A stretch of 5,824 nt of DNA from the NCBI GenBank assembly GCA_009692395.1, contig SHZG01000154.1:1-5824 (forward strand), in the 5' to 3' direction. The position numbers were made by a program, and so were the translations under genes. Position 1 is the first letter of the stretch; every line of letters starts with the position of its first letter. Origin of the DNA: Methylococcales bacterium. Its GTDB lineage: Bacteria > Pseudomonadota > Gammaproteobacteria > Methylococcales > Methylomonadaceae. This document shows, in pieces, positions 1 through 5,553 of the stretch. The notes beneath the pieces were generated by a model. That model worked only from the letters and a program-made list of their open reading frames with translations, was not told the origin of the DNA and ran no database searches.

Positions 1-167
1 TAGAACGTAAAAACCTGAACTTTCGGACATGGATCAAACGACTCAATCGCAAGACCATTGGCTTCTCAAAACTAGAGTTGATGCACGACACCGTCATCGG
101 TTTGCTTATCAACAAGGTCGAATTCGGGCGCGATATTTATTCATAATTATAGATTTAACCCACTACC
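1..167 (+). mobile_element. Right end of an IS1-family insertion sequence (truncated by window edge)
   Basis: The coding part is the C-terminus of an IS1-type transposase (see 3-146). About 20 bases after its stop codon lies ATTTAACCCACTACC (153-167). Read inward on the opposite strand this begins GGTAGTGGGTTAAAT, which has the GGTAATG/GGTAGTG-type terminus I associate with IS1-family ends. Base 168 onward restores an open minus-strand reading frame of the neighbouring gene, which independently places the element boundary at about 167. The left end and any target duplication are outside the window. Confidence 0.8.
3..146 (+). CDS. IS1-family transposase, C-terminal fragment (partial at 5' end)
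   Basis: This is the last 47 codons of an IS1-type DDE transposase (InsB-like part), open from the window edge to TAA at 144-146. The peptide begins ERKNLNFRTWIKRLNRKT and continues GFSKLELMHDTVIG. This matches the end of InsB in pattern: ERHNL, then a basic RLxRKT stretch, then FSKS.E.H..VIG. In the family this segment carries the final acidic residue of the catalytic triad within or next to the ERxN motif and mediates the strand transfer that moves the element. The catalytic aspartates and the N-terminal zinc finger lie upstream of the window, so activity cannot be judged. A different forward frame over the same bases (29-217) gives no recognisable protein and runs past the IS end. Confidence in the family is good because several spaced motifs agree. 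Confidence 0.85.
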   Translation, partial: ERKNLNFRTWIKRLNRKTIGFSKLELMHDTVIGLLINKVEFGRDIYS

Positions 168-423
168 GATTTTTTAATGGCAGTAACAAGGTGATTAATT
201 TGGTTTTTGAAAATTGATACTTTAACCTCACTCAGTTCTTTAAACTTGGAATTAGTCTTATCACGGGATTTTTGTAAACTGATTTCAGCGTCTTCATAAC
301 GTCTACGCGCCGACTTGCCAAGCTTTTAGCATCGTCAAAATCGCTCACCGCACCAATACCTTTTACAACCCCAGTGCCTGCAAGTAAAGCCGCCGCGCCC
401 CATAAAATGAATGGTAATGCCAT
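168..423 (-). pseudogene. Small membrane-anchored coiled-coil protein gene, frameshifted and cut by IS1
   Basis: Translation should start at ATG 423-421: GGAG at 434-431 lies seven bases upstream. A longer in-frame start at 504 would ignore this site. The protein opens with a hydrophobic segment, MALPFILWGAAALLAGTG, then VVKGIGAVSDFDDAKSL. After that the frame goes wrong: the continuing frame gives SRRVDVMKTLKSVYKNP and stops at 232. Shifting by one base near 316-325 instead gives KSARRRYEDAEISLQKSRD, followed by KTNSKFKELSEVKVSIFKNQ and INHLVTAIKK. That is a charged helical, coiled-coil-like continuation, open from 325 down to the IS1 boundary at 168. The natural gene was therefore longer and has lost its 3' part to the IS insertion. 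The MALPFILWGAAALLA start resembles a family of uncharacterised bacterial membrane proteins that I know only as hypothetical. I assign no function. Confidence 0.72.
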
Positions 424-579
424 GATAATTCTCCAAATTGACTGTGTTAAAATAGTAACACTGCTAGAATAGCCTGATGAGTATCTGGAGTAATCCAGAC
501 CCACCGATAGTAGGTTATTTTCAATGCAAATAACAGCAACCCACAGTAGCTAATACAACCGTTTAGTAGGATAAGTCTT
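424..579. promoter_or_regulatory. Divergent intergenic region with three inverted repeats (candidate operators)
   Basis: This 156-bp region separates the minus-strand gene starting at 423 from the XRE regulator starting at 580, so promoters for both should lie here. I see three perfect dyads. GTGTTA(N6)TAACAC spans 444-461. TCTGGA(N4)TCCAGA spans 484-499. GTTATTT(N7)AAATAAC spans 514-534. The first and third share GTTA...TAAC half-site cores. XRE-family regulators commonly bind such dyads next to their own gene, so autoregulation is a reasonable guess. I could not find a convincing -35/-10 pair in either direction. TTGACT at 438-443 has no well-spaced -10. Confidence 0.4.
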
Positions 580-1020
580 ATGGATGTTCATGAAAAAATT
601 AAGGTGATGCGCTTGTTTAATAATTTGACTCAGGAAGAGATGGCGGAAAAATTGGGTTATGCGTCTATACAAGGCTATGCAAAATTGGAACGCGGTGAAA
701 CCGATCCGACGATTGGTAAATTGGAAGAGATAGCAAGCGTGTTAAGCGTTAGTTTGCAAGATTTATTGGGCTTGAATGAAAGTAATATTGTCAACGTGGC
801 GGGAAATTGCCAAAACACTCGATATAATTATGCACAAAATGTGAATTTGACTTTATTAACCGAAACGCAATGCGCCCACGAATTAGAGCAAACTCGCGTG
901 TTGTTGCAAGAACGGGATAAGGAAATGGAGCATCTTAAAACGGAAAATAGTTTGCTGAGGGAAGTGGCTGATTTGATGAAAGCGCGACATACACCACCAG
1001 CAGAACACAGTATTCAGTAA
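580..1020 (+). CDS. XRE-family transcriptional regulator with C-terminal coiled coil
   Basis: The product is a 146-residue DNA-binding protein. Residues about 5-63 form a Cro/C1-type helix-turn-helix. LTQEEMAEKLGY (16-27) gives helix 2. The recognition helix follows with SIQGYAKLERGETDP (29-43), where YAKLERGE is the hallmark end of the domain. Helices 4-5 are LEEIASVLSVSLQDLLGL. A polar linker (66-92, NESNIVNVAGN...) leads to a heptad-like charged helix at about 98-135 (AHELEQTRVLLQERDKEMEH), probably a dimerisation coiled coil. The start at 580 has TAGGA at 567-571 with suitable spacing. It is a solitary gene closed by the terminator at 1048. Nothing tells what it controls beyond possible self-regulation through the dyads upstream. 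It could be the antitoxin-like or phage-type member of the family, but no partner gene adjoins it on the same strand. Confidence 0.85.
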   Translation: MDVHEKIKVMRLFNNLTQEEMAEKLGYASIQGYAKLERGETDPTIGKLEEIASVLSVSLQDLLGLNESNIVNVAGNCQNTRYNYAQNVNLTLLTETQCAHELEQTRVLLQERDKEMEHLKTENSLLREVADLMKARHTPPAEHSIQ

Positions 1021-1047
1021 CGTTGTTTCTGGCTGACGCATGAACTC

Positions 1048-1087
1048 AACCTGCGAGGTTTTAAAAACCTCGCAGGTTTATTTTTTT
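1048..1087 (+). terminator. Intrinsic terminator after the XRE regulator
   Basis: AACCTGCGAGGT (1048-1059) pairs perfectly with ACCTCGCAGGTT (1067-1078), with a TTTAAAA loop; A/T pairs could extend the stem further. It is followed by TATTTTTTT (1079-1087). This is a textbook rho-independent terminator located 28 bases after the XRE stop. The AACCTGCGAGGTTTT palindrome is of a kind that recurs between genes in some bacterial genomes, so it may also be a copy of a dispersed repeat. Confidence 0.9.
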
Positions 1088-1096
1088 ATATACCTT

Positions 1097-2212
1097 ATGG
1101 CATTTATGAACAGCATTGAAGAAATTATAGAAGATTTACGCTTAGGCAAAATGGTCATTATTATGGATGATGAAGACCGCGAAAATGAAGGCGATTTATT
1201 AATGGCGGCGGCGTTTACCCGCCCTGAAGATGTTAATTTTATGGCGCGTTATGGACGGGGGTTGATTTGTTTAACGCTCACGCATGAGCGTTGTCAGCAA
1301 TTGCGTTTGCCATTAATGGTGAACGAAAACAAAACCGCGCATTCCACTAATTTCACGGTGTCTATCGAAGCGGCAATAGGCGTGACGACAGGCATCTCAG
1401 CGGCAGACCGCGCTAAAACGATTCTCGCAGCAGTTGCCCCAAATGCCAAAGCCGATGATTTAGTACAACCCGGTCATATTTTTCCGTTAATGGCACAAGC
1501 AGGCGGGGTATTAAATCGCGCAGGACATACCGAAGCAGGCTGTGATTTGGCGCGTTTAGCAGGTTCAGAACCTGCGGCGGTGATTGTTGAAATTCTCAAT
1601 GAAGACGGTTCAATGGCACGCCGACCTGATTTAGAAATTTTCGCCGCACAACATAATCTTAAAATAGGTACGATTGCCGATTTAATCCAGTACCGAATTC
1701 AACACGAAAACACCTTAGAACGTATCAGCGAATGCGCTTATCCCACTGAATTTGGCGATTTTCGTTTGTATACTTATCAAGACACCAATGACAATAATCT
1801 GCATCTAGCCTTAGTGATGGGACAGGTGTCAGGTGATGAAGCTGTGTTAGTCCGTGTTCATGCGCGTAATTTGCTGGATGATGTGTTCGCGTCTAAACGC
1901 ACCGATTGCAATATGCCGATTCGCCTTGCCATGCAAAAAATAGCCGAAGAAGGGCGCGGCGTGTTGGTGGTAATTCGGCAAAGTGAAAATAATAAAGCAC
2001 TGGCAGAACTGATTTATCGTTATCAATTAGAAGATAATGGTTGTGCGGCGGTACAAGCCGTTGATGTCGATTGGCGTACTACGGGAACAGGTGCGCGAAT
2101 CCTAGCGGATTTAGGCGTACACAAATTGAAAGTGTTAGGCGCACCCAAAAAATACATCGGGCTATCGGGATTTTATTTGGAAGTTTCGGAGCATTTAGGT
2201 TCAGAATTGTAG
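1097..2212 (+). CDS. ribBX: 3,4-dihydroxy-2-butanone 4-phosphate synthase fused to a degenerate GTP cyclohydrolase II-like domain (RibBX type)
   Basis: This cytosolic riboflavin-pathway enzyme converts ribulose 5-phosphate to 3,4-dihydroxy-2-butanone 4-phosphate and formate. Counting from ATG 1097 (371 residues), residues 1-203 are a complete RibB domain: acidic loop MDDEDRENEGDL (23-34), TTGISAADR, QPGHIFPL, catalytic HTEA (His144) and the VIVE glutamate (Glu165). Residues about 205-371 align with RibA but are degraded. The first zinc-ligand motif HSEC reads HARN (255-258), the RCDC motif reads RTDC (268-271), and RQEGRGIGL reads RQSENNKAL (294-302). The Asp/Arg pair seems kept (DWR, 325-327). 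Zinc binding and cyclohydrolase activity are therefore unlikely. Such RibB fusions with an inactive RibA-like domain are known as RibBX in proteobacteria. A start at 1040 would place coding sequence through the terminator, so I reject it. ATG 1106 is also possible. Neither 1097 nor 1106 has a visible Shine-Dalgarno. The gene stands alone, convergent with hisC. Confidence 0.92.
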   Translation: MAFMNSIEEIIEDLRLGKMVIIMDDEDRENEGDLLMAAAFTRPEDVNFMARYGRGLICLTLTHERCQQLRLPLMVNENKTAHSTNFTVSIEAAIGVTTGISAADRAKTILAAVAPNAKADDLVQPGHIFPLMAQAGGVLNRAGHTEAGCDLARLAGSEPAAVIVEILNEDGSMARRPDLEIFAAQHNLKIGTIADLIQYRIQHENTLERISECAYPTEFGDFRLYTYQDTNDNNLHLALVMGQVSGDEAVLVRVHARNLLDDVFASKRTDCNMPIRLAMQKIAEEGRGVLVVIRQSENNKALAELIYRYQLEDNGCAAVQAVDVDWRTTGTGARILADLGVHKLKVLGAPKKYIGLSGFYLEVSEHLGSEL

Positions 2213-2218
2213 TGATTA

Positions 2219-2271
2219 GCGGAGTGCAGACCCTGTCCTGAGTTTATCGAAGGGCGTGGTTTGTACTCCGC
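2219..2271. repeat. Imperfect inverted repeat between convergent ribBX and hisC (possible terminator)
   Basis: GCGGAGTGCAGACC (2219-2232) faces GGTTTGTACTCCGC (2258-2271). Twelve of fourteen positions pair normally and the other two become G.U pairs only in plus-strand RNA, so the hairpin suits the ribBX transcript. The loop contains a second short dyad, CCCT...AGGG (2231-2254), inside GTCCTGAGTTTATCGAAGGG. That sequence resembles the GTCCTGAGCTTGTCGAAGGGC intergenic repeat common in proteobacteria. There is no T-tract on either side, so it is a repeat or a transcript-stabilising hairpin rather than a certain terminator. Confidence 0.6.
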
Positions 2272-2283
2272 TTGTAGAGCGCG

Positions 2284-3369
2284 TTACAACGCCAAACTTT
2301 TTTGCAATGCAGCTAAAAACGCCGTGTTTTCCTCAGGTTGTCCAATCGTTACCCGCAAGCAATCGGTTAATAATCCTGCTTGCGGACTCATGTTTTTAAT
2401 CAACACGCCTTGCTGTTTTATGGCTAAGAAAATCGCCGTCGCTTGGTCTTTTGGGGTTTTAAACAAAATAAAATTCGCCGCACTGGCATAAGCGGTAATG
2501 CCATCCAACTCGTTCAAGTGCTGAAAAACACGGGCGCGTTCTGAGCAAATCGCTTGCGTTTGTTGGTCAAAAATTTCGTGATTCGATAAAGCAAACTCCA
2601 CACTCACTTGCGTCAACACGTTAATATTGTAAGGCAGGCGGATTTTATGCAGTTGCTCAATAATCGCGGGCAATCCTGCAATATACCCCAAACGCAAACC
2701 TGCCAAACCCAGTTTTGATACGGTACGCATCACCAGCAAATTATCATACTGCCCTAAGCGATTCATAAAACTGGCATCAGCAAATGGAGCGTAAGCCTCG
2801 TCAATCACGACCAAGCCGTTAGCCGCTTCAATAATTTTTATAATCGCCGCGTCATTGAATAAAGTGCTAGTCGGATTATTGGGATAAGCGAGAAAAATCA
2901 CGCTAGGTTGATGCTCATTAATCGCCGCTAACATCGCGGGTAAATCTAAATCAAAGCTATCTGCCAATAACGGCACACCGTGATAACGCAAGCCTAAACA
3001 ATCGCTGATTTGCTTGTACATCACAAAGCTGGGGGTCGTGCTTAACACGCTGGCAGTCGGCGGCAATGCCATCAACAACAGTTGAATAATTTCATCTGAG
3101 CCATTACCGAGCAATACTTCAAACTCGTCAGAGATATTATTAACACGCTTAATCGTGGCGTTCAGTTGCCGCGCTTCTGGGTCAGGATAACGGTTTAACG
3201 CACAATCTTTTAATGCAGCTAACCACTGTTGTTTAATCTCTTCTGACCAGCTATAAGGGTTTTCCATTGCATCCAGCTTAATAAAACCTGCCGCATTGGC
3301 GACATGATAAGCAGAAAGGGCTAATACTTCGGGGCGAAAAATATGTGTTATGAAGTTGTTTTCAAGCAT
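2284..3369 (-). CDS. hisC: Histidinol-phosphate aminotransferase
   Basis: This PLP enzyme of fold type I (361 residues, the usual length) converts imidazole-acetol phosphate and glutamate to histidinol phosphate and 2-oxoglutarate in the cytosol. The landmarks are in order. KLDAMENPYSW (31-41) and RYPDP (60-64) are at the substrate end. GNGSDEI (88-94) lies at the cofactor phosphate. AYPNNPT (161-167) holds the PLP-contacting Asn. VVIDEAYAPF (187-196) holds the Asp/Tyr that contact the ring. TVSKLGLAGLRLGY (216-229) holds Schiff-base Lys219 and Arg226. CLRVTIG (337-343) holds the carboxylate-binding Arg339. The RPEVLALSAYHV N-terminus (12-23) is typical of proteobacterial HisC. The ATG at 3369-3367 is the first available start, but no Shine-Dalgarno precedes it. 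It follows hisD on the same strand after a 273-bp gap filled with palindromes. No residue loss suggests inactivity. Confidence 0.95.
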   Translation of the reverse strand: MLENNFITHIFRPEVLALSAYHVANAAGFIKLDAMENPYSWSEEIKQQWLAALKDCALNRYPDPEARQLNATIKRVNNISDEFEVLLGNGSDEIIQLLLMALPPTASVLSTTPSFVMYKQISDCLGLRYHGVPLLADSFDLDLPAMLAAINEHQPSVIFLAYPNNPTSTLFNDAAIIKIIEAANGLVVIDEAYAPFADASFMNRLGQYDNLLVMRTVSKLGLAGLRLGYIAGLPAIIEQLHKIRLPYNINVLTQVSVEFALSNHEIFDQQTQAICSERARVFQHLNELDGITAYASAANFILFKTPKDQATAIFLAIKQQGVLIKNMSPQAGLLTDCLRVTIGQPEENTAFLAALQKSLAL

Positions 3370-3450
3370 GATAATTTTTATTTTGTAGGTTGTGGAATGA
3401 TGCGATGTTTTCCAAAAGTGTCACTAGCCAATAAGATTAAAAGTTTTTCA

Positions 3451-3560
3451 TCGTTCCAACGCTCTGCGTTGGAATGCCTCAGTTGACGCTCCAGCGTCTT
3501 CATAGTCACACAACGCTAGAGCGTTGCAGGATGAGTTCCCACGCTGGAGCGGTGGGAACT
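3451..3560. repeat. Array of four REP-like palindromes at a regular 27-28 bp period
   Basis: There are four dyads. TTCCAACGC-TCT-GCGTTGGAA spans 3454-3474. GACGCT-CC-AGCGTC spans 3485-3498. CAACGCT-AG-AGCGTTG spans 3511-3526. The fourth, AGTTCCCACGCT-GG-AGC followed by a bulged G and GTGGGAACT, spans 3534-3560. All share the core ACGCT-NN-AGCGT; the first lacks one base of it. Their centres lie at about 3464, 3491.5, 3518.5 and 3546.5. This style of GTTCCAACGC/GTTCCCACGCT palindrome is widespread between genes in several gammaproteobacteria. In RNA it would fold as a row of hairpins between hisD and hisC. Confidence 0.85.
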
Positions 3561-3576
3561 ATAAAAATGATGTCAT

Positions 3577-3604
3577 GGAATCAAAAATCATGATTTTTGA
3601 CTCC
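3577..3604. repeat. Perfect 20-bp palindrome with flanking extension, downstream of hisD
   Basis: TCAAAAATCATGATTTTTGA (3581-3600) is identical to its own reverse complement. One mismatch outward, GGA/TCC extends the symmetry to 3577-3604. It lies 38 bases beyond the hisD stop on the transcribed strand. It has no loop and is AT-rich, so it could be a protein-binding dyad or a hairpin that ends part of the hisD transcripts. No clean T-tract follows on the minus strand. Confidence 0.75.
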
Positions 3605-3642
3605 GCTGTTTTCCCATCACTTTATTTTTTACCGTTACTAAA

Positions 3643-4947
3643 TTATTTAATGCGATATTCCGCAGAACGCGCATGAGCAGTCAAATGTTCACCTCGCGCT
3701 AAAATCGAAGCGGTTTTACCCAGCTCACTCGCGCCGTGTTCTGAACAATTAATTAAACTGGTGCGTTTTTGAAAATCATACACACCTAGCGGCGACGAAA
3801 ACCGCGCCGTACTGGATGTTGGCAAGACATGATTCGGCCCTGCGCAATAATCGCCCAAGGCTTCGGCGGTATAACGTCCCATAAAAATCGCACCTGCGTG
3901 GCGGATTTGCTCACACAAGATTTCTGGATTTTCTACTGATAACTCCAAATGCTCAGGCGCGATAATATTTGCCACCTCAGCCGCTTGGTTTAAGTTATCC
4001 ACTTTAATCAACGCGCCGCGTGTCGTCAGTGAGGCGGTGATAATCTCAGCGCGTTCCATCGTCGGTAACAGCTTATTAATGCTGGCTTCAACCGCAGTTA
4101 AAAACTCCGCATCATCACTAATCAAAATGGATTGCGCATTTTCATCGTGTTCCGCTTGCGAGAACAAATCCATCGCAATCCAATCAGGGTTGGTCTTGCC
4201 ATCACAAATAATTAAAATTTCTGACGGCCCTGCAATCATGTCAATACCGACTTGACCGAACACCAGTTTTTTCGCTGTTGCTACATAGATATTTCCCGGT
4301 CCGACAATTTTCGCCACCGCTGGAATCGTTTGAGTACCGTAAGCCAACGCCGCCACCGCTTGCGCCCCACCGATACTAAACACTCTATCGACACCCGCTA
4401 AATACGCCGCCGCCAACACTAAGTCATTGCTATCGCCGTTTGGCGTAGGCACAACCATAATCAACTCGCCCACGCCCGCCACTTTCGCAGGAATCGCATT
4501 CATCAACACCGACGACGGATACGCCGCTTTTCCACCGGGAACATACAAACCCACGCGGTCTAACGGCGTGATTTTCTGCCCCAAGACCGTGCCATCCGCT
4601 TCCGTGTATTGCCACGGCTGAATTTTTTGATGTTCCGCATACGCACGCACTCTATCAGCCGCCGTTTGCAACGCGTGCGCTTGGTCTGTGGGTAAGTTCT
4701 CCCAAGCGGCTTTCAATGTCTCTTTCGACATTTCCAACTCGCTGGCGTTAATCACTTCACGGTTATCAAACCGATTAGTGTAGTCAATCACTGCCGCATC
4801 ACCGCGTTTTCTGACATCAGCAATAATATCTAACACGCGCTTATGAATATCTACATCGTCAGTTTCATTCCATGCCAAGAGGGCTTGTAATTGTTGATTA
4901 AAATCGGGGGCGGTGGTGTTGAGTTTTTGAATGTTTAAATTAGACAT
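3643..4947 (-). CDS. hisD: Histidinol dehydrogenase
   Basis: This zinc enzyme oxidises L-histidinol to L-histidine with two NAD+, the last step of the pathway, in the cytosol. From ATG 4947-4945 the product has 434 residues, the same length as the enterobacterial enzyme. The conserved blocks are intact: GLYVPGGKAAYPSSVLMNAI (133-152), IGGAQAVAALAYGT (192-205), VGPGNIYVATAKK (215-227), IDMIAGPSEILI (235-246), SQAEHD with zinc ligands Gln264 and His267, APEHLEL with catalytic Glu332/His333, GDYCAGPNHVLPT with zinc ligand Asp366, and LTAHA with His425. A TTG start at 4965 would add only MISNPP and has no better support. Neither start has a Shine-Dalgarno; the bases before the ATG read TCCTCCT. 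The gene lies 57 bp after higA on the same strand, so it may be co-transcribed with the toxin-antitoxin pair. Confidence 0.96.
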   Translation of the reverse strand: MSNLNIQKLNTTAPDFNQQLQALLAWNETDDVDIHKRVLDIIADVRKRGDAAVIDYTNRFDNREVINASELEMSKETLKAAWENLPTDQAHALQTAADRVRAYAEHQKIQPWQYTEADGTVLGQKITPLDRVGLYVPGGKAAYPSSVLMNAIPAKVAGVGELIMVVPTPNGDSNDLVLAAAYLAGVDRVFSIGGAQAVAALAYGTQTIPAVAKIVGPGNIYVATAKKLVFGQVGIDMIAGPSEILIICDGKTNPDWIAMDLFSQAEHDENAQSILISDDAEFLTAVEASINKLLPTMERAEIITASLTTRGALIKVDNLNQAAEVANIIAPEHLELSVENPEILCEQIRHAGAIFMGRYTAEALGDYCAGPNHVLPTSSTARFSSPLGVYDFQKRTSLINCSEHGASELGKTASILARGEHLTAHARSAEYRIK

Positions 4948-5004
4948 AGGAGGATTACTTATCAAAATAGATGGTAGTTTTTAAAATTCAGAATCAAAGT
5001 TTTA

Positions 5005-5247
5005 TTATTCAGTTTGTTGTAAAAATGGATGATGGTTTTCATAATCACCGATAAAGATGCCTAAGGCTTCAACTAAACCCGCTAAAGGATGATTTTCATT
5101 GGCTCCACCTGCATCTAATAACGCATTTAAAATTGCAATTGCTTTATTATAATCTTGTTCCGTGTGTAATGGATAAAGCGGGATACTTTCGCACAAAGCG
5201 GTGTAATGATTGAGAACATCACTAGAAACAGGATTTAAGGTTTCCAT
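5005..5247 (-). CDS. higA: HigA-type antitoxin lacking the helix-turn-helix domain (shortened)
   Basis: From ATG 5247-5245 this is an 80-residue protein. AAGGAG at 5260-5255 lies seven bases upstream of that ATG but only one base from the ATG at 5253, so 5247 is the better start. Residues about 29-73 (TEQDYNKAIAILNALLDAGG, then NENHPLAGLVEALGIFIGDY and ENHH) are the N-terminal helical domain typical of HigA proteins that partner with HigB_toxin-family RNases. In those partners an acidic or proline linker and an XRE helix-turn-helix of roughly 50 residues follow. Here the protein ends in PFLQQTE and only 57 bp remain before hisD, with no HTH in any frame. It overlaps higB by 26 bases, which supports co-translation. 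The N-terminal part may still bind the toxin, but DNA binding and autorepression should be lost. The gene might alternatively be classed as a truncated pseudogene. Confidence 0.8.
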   Translation of the reverse strand: METLNPVSSDVLNHYTALCESIPLYPLHTEQDYNKAIAILNALLDAGGANENHPLAGLVEALGIFIGDYENHHPFLQQTE

Positions 5248-5515
5248 TGGCATACTCCTTGTGAGTCATTATTAAACGAATATAGAGCGTTTGAGTATTG
5301 AAATGAATCGCCGCAATCAAACGGTAATGATTTCCTGCAATATTGAAGACAAAATAATCGCCGACTTTATCCACTGAATTAAACAAACTTTTTAATTCAG
5401 CATAAGATTTAACGGATACTGTGCGAATCTTCCCTCGCCATTCTTGCAGTGGTGCTGTGGCTTGTGGATGTAAATCGGCAAACTCTTGTAAGGCTTTATT
5501 GCTGATAATTCGCAT
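5222..5515 (-). CDS. higB: HigB-family toxin (mRNA interferase)
   Basis: This 97-residue protein belongs to the RelE-fold HigB toxin family, whose members cut mRNA at the ribosome when the antitoxin is missing. The family signature is clear. MRIISNKALQEFADLHPQA (1-19) is the first strand and helix. APLQEWRGKIRTVSVKSYAE (21-40) is the helical part. GDYFVFNIAGNHYRLIAAIH (52-71) is the core sheet with the GNxYRLI motif. LYIRLIMTHKEYANGN (77-92) is the last strand with the conserved THxEY motif. The length is normal and the basic and His residues of the active-site region are present, so the toxin looks intact. The start at 5515 is the only sensible ATG, although no Shine-Dalgarno precedes it. 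Its 3' end overlaps higA in another frame. An intact toxin beside a shortened antitoxin is unexpected. Confidence 0.93.
   Translation of the reverse strand: MRIISNKALQEFADLHPQATAPLQEWRGKIRTVSVKSYAELKSLFNSVDKVGDYFVFNIAGNHYRLIAAIHFNTQTLYIRLIMTHKEYANGNLKSCF
5255..5260 (-). promoter_or_regulatory. Ribosome binding site that decides the higA start
   Basis: AAGGAG on the minus strand lies inside the end of higB. The spacing is seven bases to ATG 5247 and one base to ATG 5253, which favours the shorter higA product. It is the only strong Shine-Dalgarno in the minus-strand higB-higA-hisD-hisC series. Confidence 0.7.
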
Positions 5516-5553
5516 AATTTTTTATTGAGAACATCAAACTAAACAGTGTCAAT

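Noticed and set aside
29..217. Plus-strand reading frame of 62 codons over the IS1 end
   Set aside because: It overlaps the recognisable transposase frame, runs through the IS terminus and has no protein-like composition.
424..504. N-terminal extension of the minus-strand small gene from 504
   Set aside because: The GGAG site and hydrophobic MALPF start at 423 fit better, and the extension would cover the divergent promoter region.
1040..1096. Upstream start for ribBX at 1040
   Set aside because: It would translate through the terminator hairpin and add residues not seen in RibB proteins.
2261..2491. Plus-strand reading frame opposite the 3' end of hisC
   Set aside because: It is antisense to a clearly conserved gene and has no recognisable protein features.
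3451..3560. CRISPR array
   Set aside because: The regular spacing is of short palindromes with only 13-14 bases of shared core and no unique spacers of CRISPR length; no cas genes are present.
4037..4621. Reading frames on both strands inside hisD (4037-4255, 4427-4621, 4430-4615)
   Set aside because: They are shadows of hisD, whose protein motifs are continuous through the region.
4948..4955. AGGAGG on the plus strand just before hisD, resembling a Shine-Dalgarno
   Set aside because: No plus-strand start codon or open frame follows; on the hisD strand it reads TCCTCCT and cannot act as a ribosome binding site.
5547..5552. Consensus -35 TTGACA on the minus strand upstream of higB
   Set aside because: At 16-19 bp spacing the -10 candidates (CTCAAT, TCAATA) match poorly, and the start would lie almost at the higB ATG; it is too weak to call a promoter.
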